Below, in pieces: positions 25,551-33,305 of a stretch of DNA of 64,000 bases. Source of the stretch: Gammaproteobacteria bacterium (GTDB taxonomy: Bacteria; Pseudomonadota; Gammaproteobacteria; Thiohalomonadales; Thiohalomonadaceae); contig JALOAT010000001.1 of assembly GCA_023228645.1 (NCBI GenBank), forward strand, positions 1 to 64,000, in the 5' to 3' direction. Made by a program: the position numbers and the translations under genes. The notes beneath the pieces are model-generated. The model was not told the origin of the DNA and made no database searches. It saw only the letters and a program-made list of their open reading frames with translations. Position 1 is the stretch's first letter, and each line of letters begins with the position of its first letter.

Positions 25551-26693
25551 ATGTCCTATATTAGCTTTCTAGAAAATGAAGTTAAGTTATCAGGAAAAGA
25601 CTTTAGTAGGAGTCTACCTTACACTAAACAGATCTTAGCTATTATTAGTGATGAAGGTCATAGTGGTGGTAGTATGGGTGTATTCTCCAGTATGTTTAAA
25701 CACTGGATGAAAGACCCTAAAGAACTAGAGAATAATGAACTCTTCTCCCCTATCTGGGAAGTCGTTAAAGACATTCCTCTAGATATCAGAAATGAAGTCC
25801 TTTGGTCAGTTAACCGTAGTATGACCTTCACTGCCTTCACGCCTTTAACAGGTGAAGACGATGAATGGATCTATCATAACTACGATCATGAGTGTCTTGC
25901 TCAGAATAAAAGATGCGGCAGTATCTTTAAACGAAAAGATGATACTGCTTACAATATTGATGGTCTTATCCATTATACTCCTACTCCTACCTATAGTGAC
26001 TTTATAGGCTTTACGGGTTCCTATAGTCGTAAAGAAATTACCTTCCCTTATGACTCCTCACAAGAATCTGAACGGAAGTATTTCAAAGATGATGACTATA
26101 AGTTCCCTATCATAGAAAGCGATCCTTCTATCTGGTTAAAGAAAGCTAGGGAGCAATTCTTATCAGGTAGAGATCCTATTACTGGTGAGTATAACCAAGC
26201 TGCTCTTTTTACAGTAGAAAAAGATGAATTAGTTTCTACTTTTTATACCGTCTATAAAACACTAAAGGAACTAAACAAGGGTGTTGAAGAAAAAGAACAA
26301 ATCATTGATGACTTCATTAGTGATCTTCACTACTTATACCCTCAAGATAATCAGTATAGACTTATCTTAGATGGTAAGGAACTAATGAGAGCAGTTAGTT
26401 ATTCTACTGTTCGTAATATCATTAGACTTATCTCTAGTGCTAAAGAGCGTATTCTTAATGGAGGGGATATTTTACTCTTTGTCTATAATGTAAGAAAGGC
26501 TAACAAACATTACCAGAACTATCTTGATACGTCTTTTTATTATGTATCTACAGAGAACCTAACTGAACTAGATTCAGTTGTTTACTTTAGTACTTCACGC
26601 AATAATATCCATACCACAAGTAAAGAAGCTCATAAGGCACTATATAACGTTTGTAAAGAGCTAGGTCTTGAATATAAAGGACTAAAGAAATAA
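25551..26693 (+). CDS. Hypothetical protein
   Basis: 380 residues, soluble, acidic with many aromatic residues; no known motif. AAAAAGGAATTAAAATA site. Ends right before a strong terminator. Unknown. Confidence 0.78.
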   Translation: MSYISFLENEVKLSGKDFSRSLPYTKQILAIISDEGHSGGSMGVFSSMFKHWMKDPKELENNELFSPIWEVVKDIPLDIRNEVLWSVNRSMTFTAFTPLTGEDDEWIYHNYDHECLAQNKRCGSIFKRKDDTAYNIDGLIHYTPTPTYSDFIGFTGSYSRKEITFPYDSSQESERKYFKDDDYKFPIIESDPSIWLKKAREQFLSGRDPITGEYNQAALFTVEKDELVSTFYTVYKTLKELNKGVEEKEQIIDDFISDLHYLYPQDNQYRLILDGKELMRAVSYSTVRNIIRLISSAKERILNGGDILLFVYNVRKANKHYQNYLDTSFYYVSTENLTELDSVVYFSTSRNNIHTTSKEAHKALYNVCKELGLEYKGLKK

Positions 26694-26694
26694 C

Positions 26695-26733
26695 AGCATA
26701 AGAGGAGGAGGAAATTAATCCTCCTCCTTATGA
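26695..26733 (+). terminator. Terminator AGGAGGAGGA/TCCTCCTCCT
   Basis: 10-bp G+C-rich stem with AATTAA loop, GCATA/TATGA flanks. Confidence 0.8.
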
Positions 26734-26753
26734 CATGTTAAAAGGAATAATGA

Positions 26754-27032
26754 GTGGTTATGACTAAACAAACAAACCAACATCAAGCTATCATTACTGA
26801 ATTACAAAGACGAGCTAGTGAGATTAATGTAGATCATACTCTCTCATTTCAGAATTCAGTTAAAAAATTAAACGACACTTATCAATTAATCCAAACTCTA
26901 GAAGATCTTGTAAATCAATTACCTGACTTAAAGAAGCAACTAGAGCAAGACTATTTAGAAGCTCTAGCTAATTTTAATCGATATACTCAAGAAGATAATA
27001 CTGAAGTATTAAATTCAGCTATTACAATCTAA
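26754..27032 (+). CDS. Hypothetical coiled-coil protein (92 aa)
   Basis: GTG start with AAAAGGAATAATGA upstream; ATG two codons later is possible. Residues 25-70 form a heptad-like helix (LNDTYQLIQTLEDLVNQLPD LKKQLE). Unknown. Confidence 0.65.
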   Translation: MVMTKQTNQHQAIITELQRRASEINVDHTLSFQNSVKKLNDTYQLIQTLEDLVNQLPDLKKQLEQDYLEALANFNRYTQEDNTEVLNSAITI

Positions 27033-27043
27033 GGAAAATAACC

Positions 27044-27148
27044 ATGATTATTAAACAATACACAAGTACGATGGGATGTTTAAGTAAATACAAGGAGATT
27101 ACTTATCATGTCCCGTACCTTTCGCAACATCAAAAACAAACCCAGTAA
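27044..27148 (+). CDS. Possible microprotein (34 aa)
   Basis: ATG with AAGGAAAATAACC upstream; product starts MIIKQYTSTMGCLSKYKE. It overlaps the next gene by 41 bases, which argues against it unless the two are coupled. Confidence 0.35.
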   Translation: MIIKQYTSTMGCLSKYKEITYHVPYLSQHQKQTQ

Positions 27149-27434
27149 GTACAGTACCATTCCTAATGAAAAGGATGAGGTTAAGTTCGTTTTCTATATC
27201 AAAGAGCTTCAGTGGGGTAAACAATGGTTTGTCCCTGACGATGAAGAATTAGAAAGAAACTTGTTCCGTCTTTATTGCGATAATGACAAGTATTCTTTCA
27301 CGTATTATCGTAAGCTTTGCAATACCAAGTATAGGAGCGAGATGAAAAAAGAACTACATAACTTTCTCAGGAAAGAAGATTATGAGGTTCACCATCATCC
27401 TAACCGTAAGATCGGTAATAATTATTGGGATTAA
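27108..27434 (+). CDS. Hypothetical basic protein
   Basis: 108 residues, Lys/Arg/His-rich (RTFRNIKNKPSKY, HHHPNRKIGNNYWD). AAGGAGATTACTTATC site. Unknown. Confidence 0.7.
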   Translation: MSRTFRNIKNKPSKYSTIPNEKDEVKFVFYIKELQWGKQWFVPDDEELERNLFRLYCDNDKYSFTYYRKLCNTKYRSEMKKELHNFLRKEDYEVHHHPNRKIGNNYWD

Positions 27435-27437
27435 TAA

Positions 27438-27480
27438 AGAGATACAGATTGGAGATGTTCTATCCAATCTGTATCTCTTA
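27438..27480 (+). terminator. Long 16-bp terminator hairpin
   Basis: Stem 27438-27453 with 27463-27478, perfectly paired, loop GATGTTCTA, then TATACTTATCTTTTTTG. The longest perfect stem in the window. Confidence 0.85.
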
Positions 27481-27502
27481 TACTTATCTTTTTTGTAATT
27501 TA

Positions 27503-27575
27503 AATTATCTCAATTACATATAACTAGTCTGAATAGAAGTTTTATACTTCAATAAGTATTTTAACTCAGAGGAAT
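27503..27575 (+). promoter_or_regulatory. Promoter motif with conserved leader
   Basis: ATCTCAATT then ACATATAACTA (27516-27526), TGAATAG, and a leader containing GAAGTTTTATACTTC and AGTATTTTAACTCA. The leader is almost identical to 61695-61750. Confidence 0.6.
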
Positions 27576-27581
27576 TCAATC

Positions 27582-28148
27582 ATGAAAGTATTACCTAATC
27601 ATTTTAACTTTAATCCGACTATTATTATTCATGGACGTATTATCAACGGTTGTCAAGACTTCACACTGGAAGAAGCTCCAGCTATCTTGAAAAAATATAA
27701 TGTGTCAGACAGCGTCTGGCAAGAAGTTTTAGATGTTTATTCTCCTACATCGACAGATGAGGAGATTACGTCATTTATTAATGTTGGAGATTGGGAAGTT
27801 TGTTCTGTTATAGCTAAGCACGGTAGTGATATCCATCGCGATATTCTAGTTAATAATAGAGGAGTTTTTGTTCGCGTAGCAGTAGCCCAGTATGGAAATG
27901 ATGATCACAGGGATATTCTTGTCAACGACACGCGTGCTAAGGTTCGTGAAGTAATAGCTAAATATGGTAACGACAGCCATCGAGATATCCTCATTACTGA
28001 TGAGGATAAACATGTACGTGTGATGGTGGTTCGCTATGGTAACGACAACCACCGTCGTATCTTAATCAATGATACAGACCCGTATGTTAGTGGTATAGCA
28101 GCTATTTACATTAATTACGAATATATCAATAACTTAAAGGAGAAGTAA
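27582..28148 (+). CDS. HEAT/LRV-like repeat protein
   Basis: 188 residues. From about 65 to 170 there are four to five tandem units of about 23 residues, each like VRVAVAQYGNDDHRDILVND, with conserved V-R, YGND and H-R-D-I-L. These match short alpha-helical repeats of the leucine-rich-variant type. Such solenoids mediate protein contacts. N-terminal 60 residues are a separate domain. GAGGAATTCAATC site. Confidence 0.75.
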   Translation: MKVLPNHFNFNPTIIIHGRIINGCQDFTLEEAPAILKKYNVSDSVWQEVLDVYSPTSTDEEITSFINVGDWEVCSVIAKHGSDIHRDILVNNRGVFVRVAVAQYGNDDHRDILVNDTRAKVREVIAKYGNDSHRDILITDEDKHVRVMVVRYGNDNHRRILINDTDPYVSGIAAIYINYEYINNLKEK

Positions 28149-28220
28149 ATGAAAGTTAGCAATCATGACATCCTCGTTACTGTTATTCGTAAAAAAATAA
28201 CGAAAAGGATGAAGAAGTGA
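28149..28220 (+). CDS. Possible microprotein (23 aa)
   Basis: Begins right after the repeat-protein stop (AAGGAGAAGTAA upstream), basic (MKVSNHDILVTVIRKKITKR). Its end overlaps the next small start (GTGA). Confidence 0.4.
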   Translation: MKVSNHDILVTVIRKKITKRMKK

Positions 28221-28324
28221 CTGAACACATCTCTTTGGCAGACATTCCTGAAGACATGTCTGACTACACTGTTCGGCTAGCAGTAAAAGACGCTCTTCTG
28301 CAAGCAGGCTTTAAACTAGTCTAA
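28217..28324 (+). CDS. Microprotein (35 aa)
   Basis: GTG start overlapping the previous stop, with AAAAGGATGAAGAA upstream. Product begins TEHISLADIPEDMSDYTV after the start residue; acidic, helical. Followed by a hairpin. Unknown. Confidence 0.45.
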   Translation: MTEHISLADIPEDMSDYTVRLAVKDALLQAGFKLV

Positions 28325-28328
28325 CACA

Positions 28329-28365
28329 AAGGGAAAGGGAGTAAACTCTCTTTCCTATTTTGTTA
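28329..28365 (+). terminator. Terminator AGGGAAAGGGA/TCTCTTTCCT
   Basis: Imperfect stem followed by ATTTTGTT. Confidence 0.5.
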
Positions 28366-28375
28366 TAGTAAAAAA

Positions 28376-28404
28376 AGCATAAATAGGAGTCCAAAAGGAC
28401 TCCT
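28376..28404 (-). repeat. Reversed GCATAAATAGGAGTCC hairpin
   Basis: AGGAGTCC AAAA GGACTCCT preceded by GCATAAAT. The T-rich flank is on the minus strand, so as a terminator it would act leftward. It lies in the leader of the rightward gene at 28423. Confidence 0.6.
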
Positions 28405-28422
28405 CTAACAAAGGATAGTATC

Positions 28423-28806
28423 ATGACAAAAATATTTATCACACACCACATACCTGATCCTGATACTGGTGTTACTCCATATCAAGAGAATTCCAAACGA
28501 GAGCACAAGTATCCTATTGGCTCTGTAGTAAAGTGTTTGGAATACGATGCAACTACAGACACTTACAAAGAGACTAAAACAAGTCTCCGTTTGTATGTGG
28601 TTGATCACACCCGAGATTGCGACCAAGAACCTCTTTATACGTTATCACACAACACGCCAGAAGAGTTTAAGGAAAAAGAAGCTACTTTAAATAACTGCAT
28701 TGTTCAATTTACGAATGGTCTCTCGACGACTTTCAAAGGCATTATTCTGAACCACCTTCTGGGACTTTCAGGCTACTCTGAAGATAGTCTCGAACTGTGT
28801 GAATAA
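28423..28806 (+). CDS. Hypothetical protein
   Basis: 127 residues, strand-rich (KIFITHHIPDPDTGV, YPIGSVVKCLEYDAT). Not recognised. AAAGGATAGTATC site directly after the reversed hairpin. Confidence 0.7.
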   Translation: MTKIFITHHIPDPDTGVTPYQENSKREHKYPIGSVVKCLEYDATTDTYKETKTSLRLYVVDHTRDCDQEPLYTLSHNTPEEFKEKEATLNNCIVQFTNGLSTTFKGIILNHLLGLSGYSEDSLELCE

Positions 28807-28834
28807 ATAATCAATCATTGTAAGGAACAACATC

Positions 28835-29551
28835 ATGAGTAACATGTACTACATCCAAACATTCAAAATTGAGTATTTCAATAAAAATACTACCAAACCC
28901 ATGACGTTGAGTTCTATTGTCTCTGATGACTACATGGGATCTTTCGAATTCGAAAATGGTAGTGTTCCAAGAAGTATTCAGTATCTGAAAGACAATGAAG
29001 TTAAAATCTTCACCCACTCAGTCATCCCAAACAAAGAAAAAGAACCTGTCACCTTCTATGTCATTACCAGTGATGAAGGTTTCGAAGCTTTCAAGAAAGG
29101 GATTGATATTCATCTGGATGGTCACAGTACAGGAATGAAAGCTAAAGAGCATACATATCTCTACGATAAGTTTGTATCGAGTTTTTACAAAGAAAAACCT
29201 AGTCCTTATCATCCTGATATGTGGTTGGATGTAACCATGAATGTGAGTCGATATAACACAGAAAATGGCTACTCTATCATGTTCAGTGATAAACTGGATC
29301 TGATTCGACGTCTTTATCTTTACCTCAAACAAACTCACAAAACCTTCAATGCTGAAGAAGTTCGAATTGGTGACATGGTTTATGTCTACAACGATAACCG
29401 ACCAAAGAAGGTGTGTGGGTTGAATGAGGGCAATTCTATTAGTCTGAAGGCTCGTTTTGGTAAAGCTCAGAAATACCATCCTGATGACCTTTGGTCGAAA
29501 GAAGACCTCTTGAAGCTACCAGTTGAAGTTCAACAGTACTTTGAACTGTAA
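28835..29551 (+). CDS. Hypothetical protein
   Basis: 238 residues, alpha/beta with many Lys and aromatic residues; no motif recognised. AAGGAACAACATC site. After its stop, a short in-frame-like stretch encodes LYSLRYFEFNYYDDAF without a start codon (29541-29642), possibly a decayed gene end. Confidence 0.72.
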   Translation: MSNMYYIQTFKIEYFNKNTTKPMTLSSIVSDDYMGSFEFENGSVPRSIQYLKDNEVKIFTHSVIPNKEKEPVTFYVITSDEGFEAFKKGIDIHLDGHSTGMKAKEHTYLYDKFVSSFYKEKPSPYHPDMWLDVTMNVSRYNTENGYSIMFSDKLDLIRRLYLYLKQTHKTFNAEEVRIGDMVYVYNDNRPKKVCGLNEGNSISLKARFGKAQKYHPDDLWSKEDLLKLPVEVQQYFEL

Positions 29552-29688
29552 ACCACTTAGAGTTATACTCTCTCAGATATTTCGAATTCAATTATTACGA
29601 CGATGCATTCGATAAGTTCTACGAATTGATCAGCAAACTTTAATACATTCAATTCAATCATCCCATTCTTTAAATAAAGGAAAGTATT

Positions 29689-30147
29689 ATGGTTACAAAC
29701 TCAAACACAACAATTAAAGGTAGTGTACTTAAAGTAATTGGTGTCTTATTGACCTCAGTTTTTGTAATTAGCGGTTGTGGTAGGGATGACGCTAAAATTG
29801 CCTCAGCCAACCTCAGTAAGGCTGCTGATAATTTTGAAGTCATGCGGCGTACCGTGTTCTATAATGGTATCACTGGTGAATACATGCTTTCTATTGAAGG
29901 ACTTTGTTCATTAGGTAAAGCTCAAGAAACTAATGCAGTCACTGTTACATGTAAGACAAGTCCTCGACAATATAAAAAGCACTTCCTAGGACTTTCAGAT
30001 AACGTGACCTATTTCTCCGAACAGATGGACAGTGTTAATGTTAACGTCCATCACTACCGCGTTGTATTCAAACCGCAAACCATTCTTCCATCACTAGATA
30101 TTCGAGCTAGTACGTCTGATGCTGTTGATGTCTTCCGAGGGCATTAA
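29689..30147 (+). CDS. Phage lipoprotein
   Basis: 152 residues. Signal segment about 8-28 (VLKVIGVLLTSVFVIS) followed by a lipobox ISGC with Cys30, then a mature domain with two Cys pairs possible and beta-type sequence. Expected to be exported and lipid-anchored in the host envelope, inner or outer leaflet unknown. Could block superinfection or help lysis; inference only. AAAGGAAAGTATT site. Confidence 0.75.
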   Translation: MVTNSNTTIKGSVLKVIGVLLTSVFVISGCGRDDAKIASANLSKAADNFEVMRRTVFYNGITGEYMLSIEGLCSLGKAQETNAVTVTCKTSPRQYKKHFLGLSDNVTYFSEQMDSVNVNVHHYRVVFKPQTILPSLDIRASTSDAVDVFRGH

Positions 30148-30161
30148 CCCCTTCTTACTAA

Positions 30162-30572
30162 ATGGAAAAAGAAATGAAACGAGATTTTACAGAAGACCAA
30201 TTGCGTGAAGCTTTGAACATTATTAAAGAAGATCCTTTCTTGAGGATTGACATCGGTTTTAACGAAGAGGGTAAGATGGTTACTGAACTTCGTATTCGAT
30301 ACATGCCTACCGCAGGTGGAGTACAGTTTAGTGTCAAAGGAGTCTCTTGGAATGGAGAGCATAGCGGTATTTACTTCCATAGTGAGGACGATGCATTCAA
30401 CTATATCAATGACAAAGCTATTGGCCAAATCATTGAAAGGTGTGACAGACTCAACCGCTTCCGTCAAAACTTAGGAAGAGAGAAGAAGTACGATCATTCT
30501 GCCATCATTCTCGAAGTGGTTACAGAACCATGGCAGGCTACCTCACTAGTATCAGGAGAGAAAAATGAGTAA
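30162..30572 (+). CDS. Hypothetical protein
   Basis: 136 residues. N-terminal helix EKEMKRDFTEDQLREALNII, then a strand-rich part (TELRIRYMPTAGGVQFSVKG). Overlaps the next gene by 8 bases. Unknown. Confidence 0.7.
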   Translation: MEKEMKRDFTEDQLREALNIIKEDPFLRIDIGFNEEGKMVTELRIRYMPTAGGVQFSVKGVSWNGEHSGIYFHSEDDAFNYINDKAIGQIIERCDRLNRFRQNLGREKKYDHSAIILEVVTEPWQATSLVSGEKNE

Positions 30573-30804
30573 GATTAAAGCCAGCAGTCAAATAAGGATT
30601 GTTAAGATCCATGCTTCTCGTGGATATGGTGATGGTCATTGGGAAGTTATTGAGGAAGTGAATAGCAGTACCTACAAACTTCGCTGTGTCGATACTTCAG
30701 AAGTTATTTATATCTTCAAAGCACATTGTTTCGAAGATACAGGTACAAGGAAACTAACTCTTCAGAAACGACGAGAATATACTGAAGGAATTGGTAAGCG
30801 TTAA
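30565..30804 (+). CDS. Small SH3-like hypothetical protein (79 aa)
   Basis: Short strands (IRIVKIHASRGYGDGHWEVI, TYKLRCVDTSEVIYIF) suggest a small beta barrel. AGGAGAGAAA site inside the preceding gene. Unknown. Confidence 0.65.
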   Translation: MSKIKASSQIRIVKIHASRGYGDGHWEVIEEVNSSTYKLRCVDTSEVIYIFKAHCFEDTGTRKLTLQKRREYTEGIGKR

Positions 30805-30849
30805 ATTTCCAATAAATATAAACATTCTTAATAAAAGGAATAATTCAAT

Positions 30850-30906
30850 ATGGCTAACGTTATTCAATATCTGCATAAAAAGCATGATAAAGAAAAGATG
30901 GCATAA
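30850..30906 (+). CDS. Possible microprotein (18 aa)
   Basis: ATG after AAAAGGAATAATTCAAT; encodes MANVIQYLHKKHDKEKMA, with its stop TAA lying inside the GGCATAAAT arm of the following hairpin. The same stop-in-hairpin layout is seen at 47299. Confidence 0.4.
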   Translation: MANVIQYLHKKHDKEKMA

Positions 30907-30931
30907 ATAGGGAGTCCAAAAGGACTCCCTA
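30900..30931. repeat. Reversed GGCATAAATAGGGAGTCC hairpin
   Basis: GGGAGTCC AAAA GGACTCCC; second known case of the reversed form, followed 8 bases later by another hairpin with a real T run. Confidence 0.6.
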
Positions 30932-30938
30932 TGGGTGT

Positions 30939-30967
30939 GGTGAGTACTAGCAATACTCACCATTTTT
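30939..30967 (+). terminator. Terminator GGTGAGTA/TACTCACC
   Basis: 8-bp perfect stem with ATTTTTAC tail, in tandem with the 30900 hairpin; same pair arrangement as 32057/32094. Confidence 0.75.
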
Positions 30968-30994
30968 ACAACAACTCACGAAAAGGAGAAATCC

Positions 30995-31144
30995 ATGAGT
31001 GATACTACAGAAATGCGCTCGCACCGCATTTCATCATCACTGGCTTTTAATAGTCCAACGATGATGTTGGTCAAAGCGATTGAGGTGGGTAAATACCAAC
31101 CTCAACCAAGACCTACCAGTATTATTCTAGTTGAAGACGAATAA
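30995..31144 (+). CDS. Microprotein (49 aa), paralogue of 32149 product
   Basis: ATG after AAAAGGAGAAATCC. Shares a spaced pattern with the 32149 product: MS...R..RI(S/T)..L...SP..M...A...G.Y.PQ. Both follow the same double-hairpin block. Unknown function. Confidence 0.65.
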   Translation: MSDTTEMRSHRISSSLAFNSPTMMLVKAIEVGKYQPQPRPTSIILVEDE

Positions 31145-31163
31145 GTTTTCATTAGAATAATCA

Positions 31164-31188
31164 AGGAGAGAATAAAATATTCTCTCCT
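31164..31188 (+). terminator. Hairpin AGGAGAGAATA/TATTCTCTCCT
   Basis: 11-bp perfect stem, no T run; probable 3' end of the 49-residue gene. Confidence 0.55.
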
Positions 31189-31263
31189 GTATGATAAAAG
31201 GTTATAATAATAAAATATTTATATTAGATGTTTTATTATTATACACCATAAAGGAAAGTTATT

Positions 31264-31734
31264 GTGAGTCAACTCATCTGGCGAATCGAATTCAATGGCG
31301 AAGGTCCTTTCGTCAATGAAGAGTCATTTACGAAAATCCAGAATACCATCTTAAAAGAAGTAGGTGGGGCTGATCGTTTCCATACTACCTTTCTCAACCT
31401 TTACACCCAGCGAGTAGACCCTCCTTACATACGGAAAGCATTTAAACATCTTTTTGACAAAGAAACTGCTCTCCCTATAGATAAGGATGTTAAATTTGGC
31501 TTTCCTTCTAAAGAAGTCATGGAGGATAGCCTTTGTATTAACCTAGAGGAGTATCCATATAGAAGCATCTACTATACCCAGTTCGCTACGCTATTTAGAG
31601 AACTAAAAGGTTTTTGTGTTAAAGTCTATTTAGCTAACCCCCTAGCCCAAGCAACTGAGGAAATAGCTTTTAAATTCTCAGAAGCTCTACTAGTAGAGAC
31701 GGCTAGTACTATCGAGCAATACAATCAGCTTTAA
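31264..31734 (+). CDS. Hypothetical protein
   Basis: 156 residues from GTG after AAAGGAAAGTTATT. N-terminus SQLIWRIEFNGEGPF, mixed fold. Unknown. Confidence 0.7.
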   Translation: MSQLIWRIEFNGEGPFVNEESFTKIQNTILKEVGGADRFHTTFLNLYTQRVDPPYIRKAFKHLFDKETALPIDKDVKFGFPSKEVMEDSLCINLEEYPYRSIYYTQFATLFRELKGFCVKVYLANPLAQATEEIAFKFSEALLVETASTIEQYNQL

Positions 31735-31805
31735 AAATAATGTATTAGCTAATATAACGTGCTAGCACATATTGTAAGAAGAGTCTTTCCAAACTTAATA
31801 TATAC

Positions 31806-31836
31806 AAAAAGAGAACCTCTGTGTTCTTTTTTATGC
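31806..31836 (+). terminator. Terminator AAAAAGAGAAC...GTTCTTTTTT
   Basis: GAAC/GTTC with A/T extension, TTTATGCC end. Confidence 0.6.
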
Positions 31837-31852
31837 CGTAAAGGAGTTAGTC

Positions 31853-32047
31853 ATGTACATTGTTGAATTCACCACCAGGACCATTGAGATTGAAACAACA
31901 TCTGTAACAGTTGGTAGTAAACGCTCTCTAACTAATCTCATTATTATCCTAGAGAATAGTAAAAGTGTTCTTCATTGGAAGATTAACGGACACCGTCCTT
32001 CAGATATAGGACTCAGTAACGATTCTTTCAGTAAGGAAAAAGTATGA
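31853..32047 (+). CDS. Hypothetical protein (64 aa)
   Basis: Starts MYIVEFTTRTIEIETT after AAAGGAGTTAGTC; beta-type small protein. Unknown. Confidence 0.6.
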   Translation: MYIVEFTTRTIEIETTSVTVGSKRSLTNLIIILENSKSVLHWKINGHRPSDIGLSNDSFSKEKV

Positions 32048-32056
32048 ATTAATTAA

Positions 32057-32087
32057 GGCATAAATAGGAGGTCCAAAAGGACCCCCT
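32057..32087. repeat. Reversed GGCATAAATAGGAGGTCC hairpin
   Basis: AGGAGGTCC AAAA GGACCCCCT stem. Third reversed copy, followed by a hairpin with T run. Confidence 0.6.
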
Positions 32088-32093
32088 AAGGAT

Positions 32094-32121
32094 GATGAGT
32101 GCACCAACACTCATCGTTTTT
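32094..32121 (+). terminator. Terminator GATGAGTG/CACTCATC
   Basis: 8-bp stem, CACCAA-type loop, GTTTTTAC tail. Confidence 0.75.
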
Positions 32122-32148
32122 ACTAACTACTCACCAGGAGATTCTTCT

Positions 32149-32310
32149 ATGAGTAATAGTGCTACGATACGCGAGTATCGAATTACACCTGCATTAGGAC
32201 TATTAAGTCCAGTACAGATGTTAAATGCTGCTAAAGATAAAGGTTTATATAAACCCCAATCTACACAGCAAGGTGTGACATTATCTAACCTTCGCAAGCA
32301 GTTTAGATAA
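32149..32310 (+). CDS. Microprotein (53 aa), paralogue of 30995 product
   Basis: Start chosen at 32149 (MSNSATIREYRITPALGLL) because CCAGGAGATTCTTCT precedes it; an upstream in-frame start at 32092 lies inside the terminator. Related to the 49-residue product at 30995. Confidence 0.65.
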   Translation: MSNSATIREYRITPALGLLSPVQMLNAAKDKGLYKPQSTQQGVTLSNLRKQFR

Positions 32311-32320
32311 GACATACAAT

Positions 32321-32346
32321 AAAAGAGAGGCCACCACCTCTCTTTT
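32321..32346 (+). terminator. Terminator AAAAGAGAGG/CCTCTCTTTT
   Basis: 10-bp perfect stem with CCACCA loop. Confidence 0.85.
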
Positions 32347-32375
32347 ACTACCACCTATTAAATAGAGAATGGAGA

Positions 32376-32396
32376 AGTTCTCACATATAATGTTAA
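32376..32396 (+). promoter_or_regulatory. Promoter motif ACATATAATGTTA
   Basis: Variant core, about 190 bases upstream of the LamG gene, in a 277-base gene-free stretch otherwise A/T-rich and empty. Confidence 0.4.
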
Positions 32397-32587
32397 TATT
32401 GCTTTAAATTTATATACTTCTCTTAAAGAGAAACAAATCCTATCTTTCTTTTTTTCTTTGTTACAAGTAAAAATATCTATTACAATAAGAAGCAAAGCAA
32501 ACAAATCTTATGTCAATCTTCTATAATTATTAAATAACATCTTATTAATTAAAACATGAAAGTTTTAAAAAATAGTACGAGGTCTCT

Positions 32588-33286
32588 ATGCGTGAGATAT
32601 TGATAGCAGGAGGAATTGAGACTGGACTTGATCCTTACTGGAATAATGTGTCTCTGTTATTACCTTTATCTGGCGATGACGGATCTAAACCTCTTTTAGA
32701 TGCAACAGGAAAAGCTATTACTTACCATGGTTCAGCACAGATAGTAGAGACTCCTTCTAAATTTGGAGAGGGTAGTCTTTCTGCATTAACAGCTTCAGAC
32801 TATCTATCCTTTCAAGGCGGGTCTCCTTTTAATTTCAGTAATAATGATTTCACTATTGAATTACAGTTATATGTAAGCTCATCTTCAACAGGTTCTATTC
32901 AAGCCATATATGAGGATCGTGTCAATGCAGCGACCGATCTTGTCTGTGCACTTACTTATACTTCTAATAAACTAACTATGTGGATGTGGATCTATGGTGT
33001 TCATGTTACAGCAGTTGGTTCAGGTCTTACCGTACCTCCTAATACATTTAATCACTTAGTCTGGTGTCGATCAGGTAATACTATTAGAACATTTATAAAT
33101 GGTGAAATTAATCAAACCTCCACTTATACAGGAACAGCAGGTGGTGGACCAACAGTGCGTTTATTAGGAAGTACTTATAGTCAGCCAGTAAATGCTTATG
33201 CTAATGATATTAGAGTAACTAAAGGTATAGCTCGCTATATAAGTTCTTTTGATCCTCCAACAGAACCTTTCCCAATTAATAGTTAA
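32588..33286 (+). CDS. LamG / concanavalin A-like domain protein
   Basis: 232 residues. After a short leader MREILIAGG, a laminin-G-like jellyroll: LDATGKAITYHGSA, FGEGSLS, SNNDFTIELQLYVSS, NTFNHLVWCRSGNTIRTFING and a C-terminal ANDIRVTKGIARY. Such domains bind carbohydrates or polymers and are typical of phage tail or capsid decorations. First of two adjacent genes with the same kind of N-terminal leader. GAGGTCTCT site. Confidence 0.82.
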   Translation: MREILIAGGIETGLDPYWNNVSLLLPLSGDDGSKPLLDATGKAITYHGSAQIVETPSKFGEGSLSALTASDYLSFQGGSPFNFSNNDFTIELQLYVSSSSTGSIQAIYEDRVNAATDLVCALTYTSNKLTMWMWIYGVHVTAVGSGLTVPPNTFNHLVWCRSGNTIRTFINGEINQTSTYTGTAGGGPTVRLLGSTYSQPVNAYANDIRVTKGIARYISSFDPPTEPFPINS

Positions 33287-33305
33287 TATAAAAAAGGATT
33301 TAGAA

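Noticed and set aside
29541..29642. ORF-like stretch after the 28835 gene (LYSLRYFEFNYYDD)
   Set aside because: No start codon in frame; kept only as a possible gene remnant note.
32092..32148. N-terminal extension of the 32149 microprotein
   Set aside because: Lies inside the terminator hairpin; the ATG at 32149 has its own AGGAG.
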